The notes under the pieces are model-generated. The model ran no database searches, was not told the origin of the DNA, and saw only the letters and a program-made list of their open reading frames with translations. The translations under genes were made by a program, and so were the position numbers. 64,000 nt of DNA, taken from Pseudoneurospora amorphoporcata. Lineage: Eukaryota; Ascomycota; Sordariomycetes; Sordariales; Sordariaceae. Below are positions 23,801-34,131 of the stretch, piece after piece. The stretch lies in contig MU859125.1 of assembly GCA_033297205.1 (NCBI GenBank), positions 62,001 to 126,000 of the forward strand, read 5' to 3'. How positions within the stretch are numbered: the stretch's first letter is position 1; each line of letters opens with the position of its first letter.

Positions 23801-25353
23801 TCAACACTGACCGGAGGTTTCTGGCAGATTGGGCTGGTGAAAGCGCATATTGCCTACCTGGGCCGTAAGTACCTGTGGGGCTGGAAAGGCAACCAAAGTG
23901 ACATGATGGTGAGAACCCGCCAACCGGATTAACGACACAGTGACCCGCCTTGGTCAAATAGAAGAGGCGCAGGGTTTTTGACGAGGCAGCTTTCTAAAGC
24001 AACCCAGCACCAATCTTACCGAGTATCGAAGCGGCAAGTATACCCAGTCTCTTCCACTTGCGGACATCTTTCACGTGAAGACAACCCATTGTGACAGGGC
24101 CTTTACACTCAGTACATTGTTTAAGCGAAAATCCGGGCTTGTGAGGCCAATAAAAGAACTTCCGACAAGTGGCCGATACACACAACGTGGGAGAGTGACC
24201 GTGGAGCTGCTTGTCTCCGCAGTCTGCAACAAGAATCGGTGTGCTGACAAAGTGGAGGTTTGGTTGCCTTGTAGCATTCGGCGCTCATTGTACCAGGCGA
24301 CCCTTATTAGCCGACCAGAGGACCAGACACAGTAAGCATGTCCAACGAGAACTTCAGAGTCGGCATAGAGTATCATACCCTCCTGGCAATTCCAAGCTTC
24401 CCGTCTAATCTTCCTCAAAGATTGGTTTGGTCTTTGCACCATGTTCTACATGTGTTCGACTTACTCACCCACTCACCCGCGGCTGGTACTGCTTTGGGCT
24501 TGAAGCACCAGTGTATACATACACCAAACTCCACCTATTTCCCGTCTGTTGAGACCGTGAGGACATGGGGGCCTCAGGAAGGCAATGTGGATACCCAACT
24601 GTTACAGCTCGGAATGCTATTTGCACTAAAGAGCCAATCGTGTATTTTGGCTTTGAGCCGGCGCAATGCTGGATACCAGGGTCAAACCCCGAGGTTCGTT
24701 CCATGACTGGTCCCAAACCATCACCTCAACAGGGAGATGAGTCTATATAGCGTGGACATCTCCAAGCCCATTCGTTTTGCTATTCTTGGTCTCTCTCGCT
24801 CGTTCCTTCAACCAGAAGCACACATATACCTTCACTTCGATGCTTCAGGCTTATTGAGCCGTAGACGCGACTCAAATCTTTCTGCTTCGTTGATATTAGC
24901 CAAGTTTGTTTTCATTACAAGACTTCTGGCACCTCACATACCAGTGTGTTGAGCAGGGCTTTCAGGCCAACATCACCACTAGGACTTGCCCACCTGGCTC
25001 TTCAACCACGCAACAGTCCCAGCAATCCTTCTACCACCCAACATAATCCCATTCATTATCAGCGGCTTCAACAAAGGTACCTTGTCATCCCGAGCCTTCC
25101 AGCAATAGGTATATATCAGCTACACGTCGTCATCCCAATCCTTCATCCTCAACATCAGTGAGGAACAAGTCCCTTCGGACCGAGGATTCTGCAACCTGCA
25201 TCACCGGATACGTCCCACAAAGTCTTCCTTTATCTTCCTCACTTTACCTCTTTCCCAAACCTTGACTGGTCGGGCACTATCCACCCGTCCAATTCTCAAA
25301 AACTTCCCACATCGGCCGTGGCCACGCGTATTGGTCCCCAATACATTGCAGCT

Positions 25354-26764
25354 ATGTCGCCTACTCACCCTCAGATTGATGGAACCATCATCTCTATCGG
25401 GGATGACGATAATGTCGGCGCTGAAGAGCCTCAACATCCAAGAGCATCTTCAGCCAATCGAGGGCAAGCTTCACCCTTTGATCCCTTGCCGAATGAGATG
25501 GGCTGGAATGTGCCACAACCTGGGCGAGCAATGAACGGTGCCCAAGTATACGACACCCCAGCCTATAATGCCCAAGGGGGGCCGCGGTACATGGGTCAAC
25601 ATTCCGATATCCACACCAACGGTAGCCCTTACGCAGTCCAGCATACCTACCCTTCTCCTCCCATGCCCTATGGCAACTGGCAGCCACAGACGCCCTATGA
25701 GATGGATGCAGGTACCCATGCAGGACAAGCATCTCACCCTCATTTGCACTACTTGCGTGGTGCCAACTCCCCCGCGTTGCAGGTCCAGCATAACGTTGTC
25801 TCACCTAGCCAATTGACCATGAATGCGCCTGGATTAGGACCTAACAACATGCTTCATTTCAACGCAACTGGCTATCCATCCGCGCCCAATCCAGCAGGCT
25901 TCGCAAATGCTCGCACTTCGGATCAACACTCCAATGAATTAGATTCCAACCCCAAGGGCTGGACAAAAGACCAAGATGCCTTAGTTTACCATCTCAAGAC
26001 CAACAAGGTGAAGGTGAAGCACATCGGCGCTGAACTGAAGCGGAGATTCAATGTTGAGAGATCGGACAACGCCGTTTCGAAGAGATGGAAGAACATCAAA
26101 CAGCGCTCTAGCGGAGTTGTAAGTGGAATGATATATCCCCCGTTTAGTCGCCTTTTTCTCCGCCATTCTATGATCTATCTCTACCCCCCGGTACCTACCT
26201 CCACACTCTCTACCCTCTCTTCCCCCTTCAACTTCAGGTATCCGACCTAGTGGCCGACACCTAGTCTACATACCAACCTAGCATTCATCACACTTCTGAA
26301 ACACTACCCCAGCAGGCGACACCGAGACATGTCTATACTTCTCCCCCCATATTCTCCTCTTCTTTACCCCCTATGGTCATGAAGCAGTCGGCCAACTTTT
26401 GTGTCTCTTCCTCTTCTTTGGGCCAATATAGCGTCACCCTTGATAGTGCCTCCACTAATGCCCACTTGCACAAACACAGGGATCGGAGGACGTCGTACAG
26501 AACGTCATGCCGCCCTCGCTTCAACTGCTCAAGAGCGAGGTTGAAAGAGTTGTCCCCGGCTTTGAAAACGCGGCGCAGAACTATTGCGATCCGCAATTGA
26601 GCGAGATTGTGGATGAGGCCGAAAAGGGTTTCCAGAAGGGGTACGCCAAGCTCGTGGAGGAGTATATGTTCAATATGCAAAGAGTACAGGCTCAGGCCCA
26701 GGCCCAGGCTCAAGCCCAGCCTCAAGGACTCCAGGGAAGAAGGCACGGAGATGCGAACTTGTGA
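25354..26764 (+). CDS. SANT/Myb-like domain protein with coiled C-terminal exon (paralog 4)
   Basis: Exons 25354-26118 and 26480-26764 encode 349 residues. The donor is GTAAGT and the acceptor ACACAG, phase 0. The intron is long for this genome (361 bases), so a small extra exon cannot be excluded. After a low-complexity N-terminus (SPYAVQHTYPSPPMPYGNW…) the SANT-like domain at about 205-250 reads GWTKDQDALVYHLKTNKVKV, IGAELKRRF, DNAVSKRWKNIKQR. Exon 2 (95 codons with stop) begins GSEDVVQNVMPPSLQLL, has a helix ending KLVEEYMFNMQR and then an alternating Ala-Gln stretch. It is closest to the gene at 11788 (GWT-x2-QD-x-LV, NA[IV]SKRWK-x-IK, KLVEE). The ATG at 25354 is used because the frame further upstream has only GTG. 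Role unknown; nuclear location is inferred. Confidence 0.78.
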
Positions 26765-27907
26765 GCGTGACGGACGGTAGAGGTATCCTACGGTTCTTTT
26801 TTATTTTCTTTTGTTGACTTTCTTTAGGTACATTCACGACATGACGTGGGACAGGAACTGTTTCGTTTTTACCTATCTACCTACCTACTGAGGGGCTTGA
26901 CTCAGATTTTCACAGATTGTATACATACATACCTCTACACAATTACCCCGTGAGGGAACACTATGTTTACATGGCATACGACATGGTCACGGCAGCATGA
27001 AGGGGCTAACTTCACCTAAGGATGGTTATTACCATTGTATTTTGTATCTACTCGGAGGTTGAAGAGGTTGGGATATATCTCCCAAGGCCCCAGCGTGTGT
27101 GCTACTCAGATGACATTGCAATTTTACGGTTTCATACATCTCCTTGCTCGGTGCGGCAGACTATTCGACCACCTAGGTTACCTCTTACCTCTAAGGCTCC
27201 AATACCTCAAAAGTCTCTAGGCCTGAAAGAATCCAGTGGGGCCTTCAAGTCTTTTAAGTTATTCACCCCCTCCACGTCACCCCTCCTTCTCCTCGCAATC
27301 TTTCATCCCATCTTTTCCTCCCTTCCCCGCGGTCCCGTACCTTCCCCCGACGAACTATCAACTAGCAAGATTCCATTTGCCCCTCTCCAATACCGACCGA
27401 TACGCGGTATATATATTACTTCGGCCACACTAATTTTCAACACCTCCCAAGACGGGACTACCCCCCGGGGCTGGATGGCGCAGGTGGTAGGGGCGTTGGC
27501 CCCTTTCCCGACACTCACTACGGGGGTCCCTTTGCCTGCGAGGGCAAGGCGTTCGAACCGGGGGTTAGTTACTTGTCTTCTATTTCTGTTTTTTTTTTTG
27601 CCTTTCTTGTTTTCTCACCTGGGGATCACTTTGCTTCTTTCGCCTTTGCCTGCTGGTCTGTCTGCATGCCGACCTCCCTTTCCTTTATTGCTGTCCCTGG
27701 TCACATTAAGCCACTCAATAAGCGCTTCGTCGCGTAACACGTAAGTAGAGTAGTGCACGTTATTACTATTATCAATCCTTTTGATCCTCTATCCTGAACC
27801 TCGCATCCCACATCCCCATCCACATTCAACACATCCTAAAATCTAATAAACTTCCCCGGCCCCTTTCCTTTCGCGCCCAGCACCCTCACCACCGCCACCA
27901 GTGACAG
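26765..27907. other. Convergent intergenic region holding a tRNA-derived element
   Basis: This lies between paralog 4 (plus) and the Asp-box gene (minus). Apart from the element at 27464-27599 nothing gene-like is supported. The 240-codon open frame at 27022-27744 runs straight through the element and has no domain. Confidence 0.45.
27464..27599 (+). mobile_element. tRNA-derived SINE-like element, copy A
   Basis: It starts CCCGGGGCTGGATGGCGCAG. The stretch TGGCGCAGGTGGTAG (27476-27490) fits a Pol III A box, and GGCGTTCGAACC (27548-27559) a B box. After CTTGTCTTCT the element ends in 11 T. The same order of blocks (CCCGGGGCTGxAT, A box, AAGGCGTTCGAACC, CTTGTCTTCT, T run) is found on the minus strand at 38119-37911. 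The region between the boxes differs in length and sequence, as in old tRNA-derived retroelements. No target duplication was verified. It could alternatively be a tRNA pseudogene copied with its flank. Confidence 0.6.
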
Positions 27908-29722
27908 TCAATTCCCCTCACCCTCACTACCGCCACCTTCCTCCCCAGAAACACTCAACAAATGCCCCACCGCCCCTAACTCATCCGTCGAATACAATGC
28001 CAAAAAATGCGTCTCATTCAGACTGAACAGACCAGGCCAATGACTCCCCACTCCCGCCACGGTCTGCGCTTGTTCCGTCCACGTATTTCCTTGATCCTTA
28101 CTAACCACCACCTTAGTGTAAGCCCCATCAATCTTCTCCAGCTCAGTCCCCTCGTTCGTCAAGAAACTGGTGACTAGTGCATCGCCCACCAAATGAACCT
28201 GCGGCGCGCCAGCCCATTTCCCCCCCTTGGCTGTATAAACCGTCTCCCTTTCGCCCCAGGTTTTGCCGTCGTCATGCGACAAGACGCGCGCGATACTGAA
28301 GACACCGGACGGGGAGGTCGTTTCGAAGACGCAGATCAGTTCGCTTTGGCGGCAGGGCGAGGAGGAAACGGACGATACGCCCGTCATGCCGTCGCGCGAG
28401 TCGGCCTCGGAAGAGCTCGACACCAAAATGGGCGGGTCGGACCAGGTAGCGCCGGCGTCGGTGGAAAAACGCATGAGGTTGTCTTGGTCGCCGCGCGAGT
28501 TTTCCGAGGAGTAAAAGGCTTGGATTGTGCGGCCGTCGGCGGCTAGTCGCAAAAAGGGTTCCCAGAGACCGTTGAGCTGGTTTGGGTCTGGAGAGGCGGG
28601 GCGTTCGTCGATGTGAGAGAGGAAAGACCAGGTAGCGCCGCCGTCGGAGGAGGAGCAGACGTCGAGGCGGTATTGTGTATACGAAAATCCGGTCGGAGAG
28701 GAAGGGTTAAGGGCCAAAGAATGGTTCCGGAAGGCGAAGAGGATGCGGCCCGAGGGTAAGGCGAGTGGCATGGCGTTGTCGAGGTCTGAGGTCCCGTCGT
28801 TCGGCAGGCGAGTGACTTCGCCTAGCGGAGACCAGGAGGCGCCAGAGTCGGTTGACAAGGAAGTGCGGAGGACGCGGTCGGTGCCGGAGTTGGCGGCGTA
28901 GCCGGCTATGATGCGGGAGGTGTCGGGTTGCCCGCTGTTGGAGTCGTAAAGGGGAGAGGCACGGATGTAGACGCCGTCGGGATCGATTTGGATGGGAGCT
29001 GCAGCGACCCTGATATTACCCTGAGGTTGTGGTGGAGTTTGGGATTGCGCATCACCTCCTCGTCGAAGATCACCTTCATGATGTGAATATGGCCGTGGTC
29101 GGTGACCACCATGGAAGGCGTCGCGGAGGTGTTGAGCTAGGGGACCGCCGGAGACCATGTTGGTGAGGAAGCACATGAGAAAGGCGATGCCGAAGATGAA
29201 GCGGAGGAAGGTGCGTGGGTTGTGGATGAGAGAAAACATATTTTCGGAGTCGGGAGGATCAGAGTGATACTGTGAGGGACTGGATCTCGACGAAAGGTCG
29301 TACAGATGATACGGGTACGCTGGGAAAAGACCGTCACTACTCCTGCCCGTGGTGGTAGTACGGTAACGGTGACAGGAACGGGATCGAAGGGTGGTAAGAC
29401 TTTCAAGGAAGCTATCGTAGTCGCTGTTGGTGTCGCTGGCACTTTCGTCGTATGGGTAGTCACGAAGTACATCACACTTGGCTGGGGGAGGGGTAACGGG
29501 AAGTGATGGCGATCGCGATCGTCGAGTAATAAGGATAAGGGGCCCCAGTCGTTCTTGGTGTTCTTCTTGATCGTCGTCTTCGACTTCGACGTCTTCTTCG
29601 TGGACCTGGACCTCCAGGGTCTTGGAAGGCTCTGCGGGAGACGATGATCTTGATCGGATGGACACCAGATCCATCGTGGGAGGTGAGCGGCCACGGGATG
29701 TAACAGGAGTGTTGGTTTCCAT
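27908..29722 (-). CDS. Membrane-anchored Asp-box (BNR) β-propeller, glycosidase-like (GH93/GH33 type)
   Basis: A single uninterrupted frame of 604 residues from the ATG at 29722. Residues 1-170 are charged and Ser/Arg-rich with no signal peptide. A membrane segment follows at about 172-190 (FLRFIFGIAFLMCFLTNMV), so the protein looks like a type II anchor with the rest outside. The domain from about 238 carries five Asp boxes (S-x-D-x-G-x-T/S-W) at about 290, 358, 420, 482 and 541, the mark of sialidase-type six-bladed propellers. Glu388 in GLWEPF and Glu467 in CVFET sit where GH93 exo-arabinanases have catalytic glutamates; this placement is from memory of the family. The Arg triad of true sialidases was not traced. 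Most likely it trims an arabinan or other wall glycan at the cell surface; substrate unknown. The N-terminal anchor is unusual for such enzymes. Confidence 0.75.
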   Translation of the reverse strand: METNTPVTSRGRSPPTMDLVSIRSRSSSPAEPSKTLEVQVHEEDVEVEDDDQEEHQERLGPLILITRRSRSPSLPVTPPPAKCDVLRDYPYDESASDTNSDYDSFLESLTTLRSRSCHRYRTTTTGRSSDGLFPAYPYHLYDLSSRSSPSQYHSDPPDSENMFSLIHNPRTFLRFIFGIAFLMCFLTNMVSGGPLAQHLRDAFHGGHRPRPYSHHEGDLRRGGDAQSQTPPQPQGNIRVAAAPIQIDPDGVYIRASPLYDSNSGQPDTSRIIAGYAANSGTDRVLRTSLSTDSGASWSPLGEVTRLPNDGTSDLDNAMPLALPSGRILFAFRNHSLALNPSSPTGFSYTQYRLDVCSSSDGGATWSFLSHIDERPASPDPNQLNGLWEPFLRLAADGRTIQAFYSSENSRGDQDNLMRFSTDAGATWSDPPILVSSSSEADSRDGMTGVSSVSSSPCRQSELICVFETTSPSGVFSIARVLSHDDGKTWGERETVYTAKGGKWAGAPQVHLVGDALVTSFLTNEGTELEKIDGAYTKVVVSKDQGNTWTEQAQTVAGVGSHWPGLFSLNETHFLALYSTDELGAVGHLLSVSGEEGGGSEGEGN

Positions 29723-30941
29723 TGTTCCCTTTACACAATGGGTTTTTTAGTCCCGAAACTGCGAACTAATTATCCTAGCACGGTTGAATCGAGAAAGGAT
29801 AAGAAGGGGGAAGGACAAGGGCAACAACCCATTCATTCCATTTTTGTTTGCAAAGATGCGATTGCAATGGTCACGGATCCCGCCCGTGGTCCCAATGCGT
29901 ATCGGCATAAACCATCCAAGCCATCTGTGCCATCCTGGAACGCCACAACGAAAACAAGATGTCGGTCGGCAGTGGTCTGCATAATACGGGGCGTGGTGAA
30001 TGCAGGTGTACCGCATGATCTGTGAACCGTATTCCAGGAAGCGCATCTTCCCGCTGTTTTCTTCGCCTTTGCGATGGCACGTGTTTGTGGTTTCGCTGCG
30101 GGTGCTTGGTCCCCTTTGGAATTCCGGATGATCGTCAGTTAATCAGTTAGGATCAGCTGCCAATTTCAAGCTTGCCCGGACAGGGTTTCTCGAAGCTTCA
30201 GCTTCGTCCACCTCATAACAATGGTCAAAATGGAAGCTGGCTGAAGCGAGTACGTCACCGATGAAGAAACGGCGATCGGGAACGTTAATGACCGACGATG
30301 TGGAGCAAACGCAGGGCGGTTTGACGATCCGTGACGGTGACAGCGACGATTGTCGATGAAGATCAGGTCCCCTTGAAGGTCTTGCCAAGTGGATGCTCAT
30401 CGTCATGAGCTAGAAGCTTTCTTCTTCCAGACTGTAGAAGAAATCGTCAGTCTGATTTGTTGTTCAGTGACCGGCACCGAACGAAGAGGAATCAAAAGTT
30501 CCAGCAACTCACCAGGTCTCGCCTAGTCTAATCGACGATCCTTGTCCTTATGCGACGCCTGGGGCTTGCGGAAGTGGCTGCCGGCACGACAAACAAGCTC
30601 ATGCTGCTCATGCTGCTCATGCAGGGCCTCAAGACAATGCGGCTGCGCATCTATTGCCTGTCAGTGCACACCATCTCTGCATTCAAAGAGAACAATGTGG
30701 CTTGCTTCCCACGGAATTGGCCTTGCTGGCGGTTGACTGTTTCAAATGGTGTTACGATGACGACAGGTAAGTGGTCTGTTCTACACTGACCGAAGATGCT
30801 GTCCAAGACAAAAGCAACCAAACAGATGGGCAAACATGTCGTTGGTCTCCAACAAAGCTTAATTCGTAACGTCGTGACACAGCATACTACTAAGTACTAG
30901 TACACTATTACTACAGAATTAGTTGCCTCCTCCACTTCCAC
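29723..30941. other. Intergenic: promoter of the Asp-box gene and 3' flank of the dehydrogenase
   Basis: No gene seen. A triplicated 9-mer (CATGCTGCT) lies at about 30600-30620. Small open frames overlap on both strands. Confidence 0.45.
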
Positions 30942-32369
30942 TTACTCGTAGGTCGTCAACTCGGGAGTTCCCTGAGCCCTGGGCAGAGAGAACTTGGTCT
31001 CGACGAAAACCTTTTGCATCGAGTCCTCCTTGGCATCGAACTTATGGTAGACCTTGTCCATATCCTCCAGGCGGACACGGTGAGAAATCATGACGGTGGG
31101 ATCAAGGGTGCCGTCGCGGATCTTTTCCAACAACTCCTCCCAGTACTTGTGTACGGGCGCCTGACCGTTTCCGATGAGGCGGATGCCGCGCTGCATGAGA
31201 GAGCCGACGTTGAAGTGGTTCGTCTGGAGAAGGAGGCTCTGTTAGTCAGGTGAATTTGGGATATCCGACTGGGCATGACAACTTACGTAGCCGACATAGA
31301 CACCAGTCAAGCCAACTCTGCCGTAGTTCCTCACACCCTCCACCATCTCGTTGATGATCTCGCTGGTATCCGTCTCAGCACCAACCTGCATCTCCAACCA
31401 GTGGAGCCATCCCTTGGCATACTCTCCGGCCGCACAGTCGATAGCGACGTCTGGGCCACGACCACCGGTCAATTCCTTCAGCTTGTTAACAACCGTCTCC
31501 TTGTTGGTGATTCCAAAGCTGAGCTTCTTGAAGTCCACCAACTCGAGCTTGTCGGCATGCTCAGCGGGCCAGCGGTTCTTGATGAAGGACAGTCTGGGCT
31601 CCGTGTCGACGTAGATCACCTTGCTGGCTCCCTCCCACAACGCGTACACGCCCACCATCTGGCCAATGGGACCACCGCCAAAGATTGCAAGGGCATCGCC
31701 GGGATAGACGGCGGTATCCTTGACGGCGTTGTAAGAGGTCGGAAGCACGTCGGAAAGGTAGAGGGCCTTCTCATCAGGAACGTCGTCGGGGATCTCGAGG
31801 AGGTTGGCGTCGGCCAATGGCACACGGACATACTCGGCCTGACCACCGGCGAAACCTCCCGTCAGGTGAGAGTAGCCAAAGATGCCGGCGGTGCGGCCGC
31901 CGTACATGGCCTTCATCTGGGAATTCGAGTTGGTGACCTCGCACTGGGAAGAGAGCTTGTTCTTGCAGAAGAAGCAGTGGCCGCAGGCAATCTGGAAAGA
32001 GACGACATAGCGCTTGCCGACCTGGGCCTTCTTGACGGCCGGGCCGGCCTGCTCGACGATACCGCAGAACTCGTGACCAAGGATGTCACCCTTGTTCATC
32101 TGCATGACGACGCCGTGGAAGAGATGGAGGTCAGAGCCGCAAATGGTCGAGCCGGTGACCTTGAGGATGACATCGGTGGGCTCGACGATCTTGGGCTTTG
32201 GGACTTGGACGACTGCGACCTTTTTGGAACCCTCCCAGGCGAGAGCCTTCATGAGGTGGGAGGCATCGCCGGTTTCTGGGGAATTGTAGGTGGAGATGTC
32301 CTGCTTGATTTGCTCGGGGCCATTGCCGACGAGCTTTTCGACGCCGTAGGCTAGTTGAGAGGTCGCCAT
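30942..32369 (-). CDS. Zinc-dependent alcohol dehydrogenase (formaldehyde dehydrogenase-like MDR family)
   Basis: Exons 32369-31287 and 31223-30942 encode 454 residues. The intron has donor GTAAGT and a GACTAAC branch site. A first CAG follows that branch at once, but the in-frame acceptor is the second one (CTCCAG), giving …VYVGYTNHFNVG. Catalytic zinc ligands are visible: Cys77 in TICGSD and His99-Glu100 in LGHEFCG. The structural zinc loop has Cys129, 132, 135 and 143 (CGHCFFCKNKLSSQC). The Rossmann motif is AIFGGGPIGQ. The family oxidises alcohols or glutathione/formaldehyde adducts with NAD in the cytosol. At 454 residues it is longer than classical ADH because of an N-terminal ~40-residue extension and inserts, as in fungal FDH-like members. 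The TATA box upstream and G-rich SYGGRG-like elements near 32500 suggest inducible, perhaps carbon-regulated, expression. Confidence 0.88.
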
Positions 32370-34131
32370 GTTGTGTTCCTGTTAGTGTTGCTGTATTATT
32401 AAGTCGTCGTGGGTATCTGGGTAAGCAAGGTATCAATGGGTGTGCTTTTTGTGTTTAAAGAATGCTGAAAGATGGAGAATTAGAATAGCCAGAGTTTATG
32501 GGGGGTGGGCTCTCGGAAGGGGTTACTACCGGGAACTTTTATAGCTGCCCACCAAGAGGAGAGAACATGGATGACCTCCACGACGTCAGGCAAAAGCGTG
32601 GTGCCAAATGGGGAAGGTGAAGCTGAGCTCTTGCCCTGTCCGCCAGGCTTCTCATGACGCTAACATCAACCCATCGTCATCGTCCCTCCTCTTTTTTGAT
32701 CTTTGTTGTTGGGCCCCGCGCCGAGTGCTAAGTGGAAGGTAATGTTGATGTTGAGGTGGAGCACTACGTCATCGATACTTGGAGCTCTTATCGATTAGCT
32801 GCTAAGATATATGGTTGGCGACCATGGTCCTCACAACACTCACCATAACGTAAAAACGTCATCAGAGTTGGTATTCGTGACCGGTTTATCAACTTCAAGA
32901 TCTGCTCTCCAGGCCTCATTATCATGGCTCAGGCTCTTGAACCTGGTCGTGGGCTGGAGGTCGAGGTTCTGACATGAGCTTTTAAGAAACACCACGTGGT
33001 CTGTGGACTGCTTGGCCCCATTACACTAACAATTCCTCGTTCAAAACATTTCAATTGTTCCTTTCCATTTCCATCTTTCACCACACGTCAACAAAAAGGA
33101 TCAAAACTCCATCTGAATGTCTCTTGGATAAAACCATCAAGTGGTTGTCTAATTGACCTTTAGCACGCCGCGTCCGCGTTTATGCCCTTGACCGAGGGTT
33201 CTTCATGGTAGCCACCTTGGGAACATGTCCTTGCCAACTTACCTTTTCTCCTTTGGTCTGTTTCTTTCATCCACTCTTTTAATCGCATTTATATCACTTC
33301 CAGCTGGAGAATGTCGACGGAATCATCATGACAAGCTTGATATAAGGTTAACCAAGTCGCCAGGGGTTCACCCTGCGAGAATGGCGAAGCAGCTACCCCT
33401 GCAGCCCTGTCGGCCACCTTCCGGACGGGATCAGTTGCTGAACGTAACTATAGGGTCGCATTGATGGGCGGCTAGGGCCATTGACGACTTTTGTTCACCG
33501 CCAAACGACTTCATCGTCAAATACACTGCCACTTGGATGACAAGTCCGGAAGGGAAGGGTACACCTTCGTGCGGCTTACACGTTAACTACACCCTATGGC
33601 AAAGCTATGAGTCCTGGCAGTCGGATATTTAACCCCTTATTCAACGTTACATAAGAAGAAATCAATATTCGGAACGGCCGACGTTTTGGAACCATCGTGA
33701 TGAGGCTCTTCTGTCGGGGTTTTACTAAATTCGGTCACGCACCAATCAGAGCGTCGCCCTATCAATTCGTGGGATGGAATCCTACAAGGCCATGCTCACC
33801 TTGATAGTTCCGCCTACATACAACACTGTCAGTGGCCTGATAACTCCAACGCCCAACCACCGAGATACCATCGGGCTGTCGGCGATTACCGATAGGTAAT
33901 GAAGTGCTGGACAACCGTCGCTATCTCAGCCTCAATGGAAGCCAATCTCACCAGTAAAATGCTTCCAAGCTCCAAGCCACTGTGGAAGGGTAGCACTCAT
34001 GCAACCGTCCATCCCCAGATATGAGCTCGGCTTCCATCAACACGACAACAAACATCTTCGACAAAAGTCTGGCCTCGACATATATCATCCTCCATCCATG
34101 ACCCCTAATTTCAAGGAAGCTTTGGTGCGCC
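32370..34131. other. Divergent intergenic region (about 1.8 kb)
   Basis: This holds the promoters of the dehydrogenase (minus) and the Zn2Cys6 regulator (plus). A 79-codon frame at 33225-33464 starts with a signal-peptide-like stretch (SFGLFLSSTLLIAFISLPAG), but the rest shows no cysteine pattern or domain, so it stays uncalled. Confidence 0.4.
32536..32543 (-). promoter_or_regulatory. TATA box of the alcohol dehydrogenase gene
   Basis: TATAAAAG on the minus strand, 167 bases upstream of the ATG at 32369. GGGGTGGG-type sequences just downstream resemble carbon-catabolite repressor sites; that link is speculative. Confidence 0.5.

Larger units (their letters stand above)
22696..25353. other. 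Gene-poor stretch (about 2.7 kb) between paralogs 3 and 4
   Basis: This contains the 3' flank of paralog 3, a dispersed repeat copy (23690-23800) and the promoter of paralog 4. A 122-codon frame at 24338-24706 has an ATG but no recognisable domain or supporting splice structure; I leave it uncalled. Confidence 0.4.

Noticed and set aside
27022..27744. 240-codon plus-strand frame
   Set aside because: Reads through the SINE-like element and its T run into Phe/Leu low complexity; not a gene.
31275..32354. 359-codon open frame antisense to the alcohol dehydrogenase
   Set aside because: It mirrors the GC-rich third positions of the real gene and reads as Leu/Gly/Val/Asp repeats with no domain; the minus-strand enzyme explains the sequence fully.
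33225..33464. 79-codon frame with a signal-peptide-like start
   Set aside because: The hydrophobic stretch is plausible, but the rest has no cysteine pattern or family; not enough to call.
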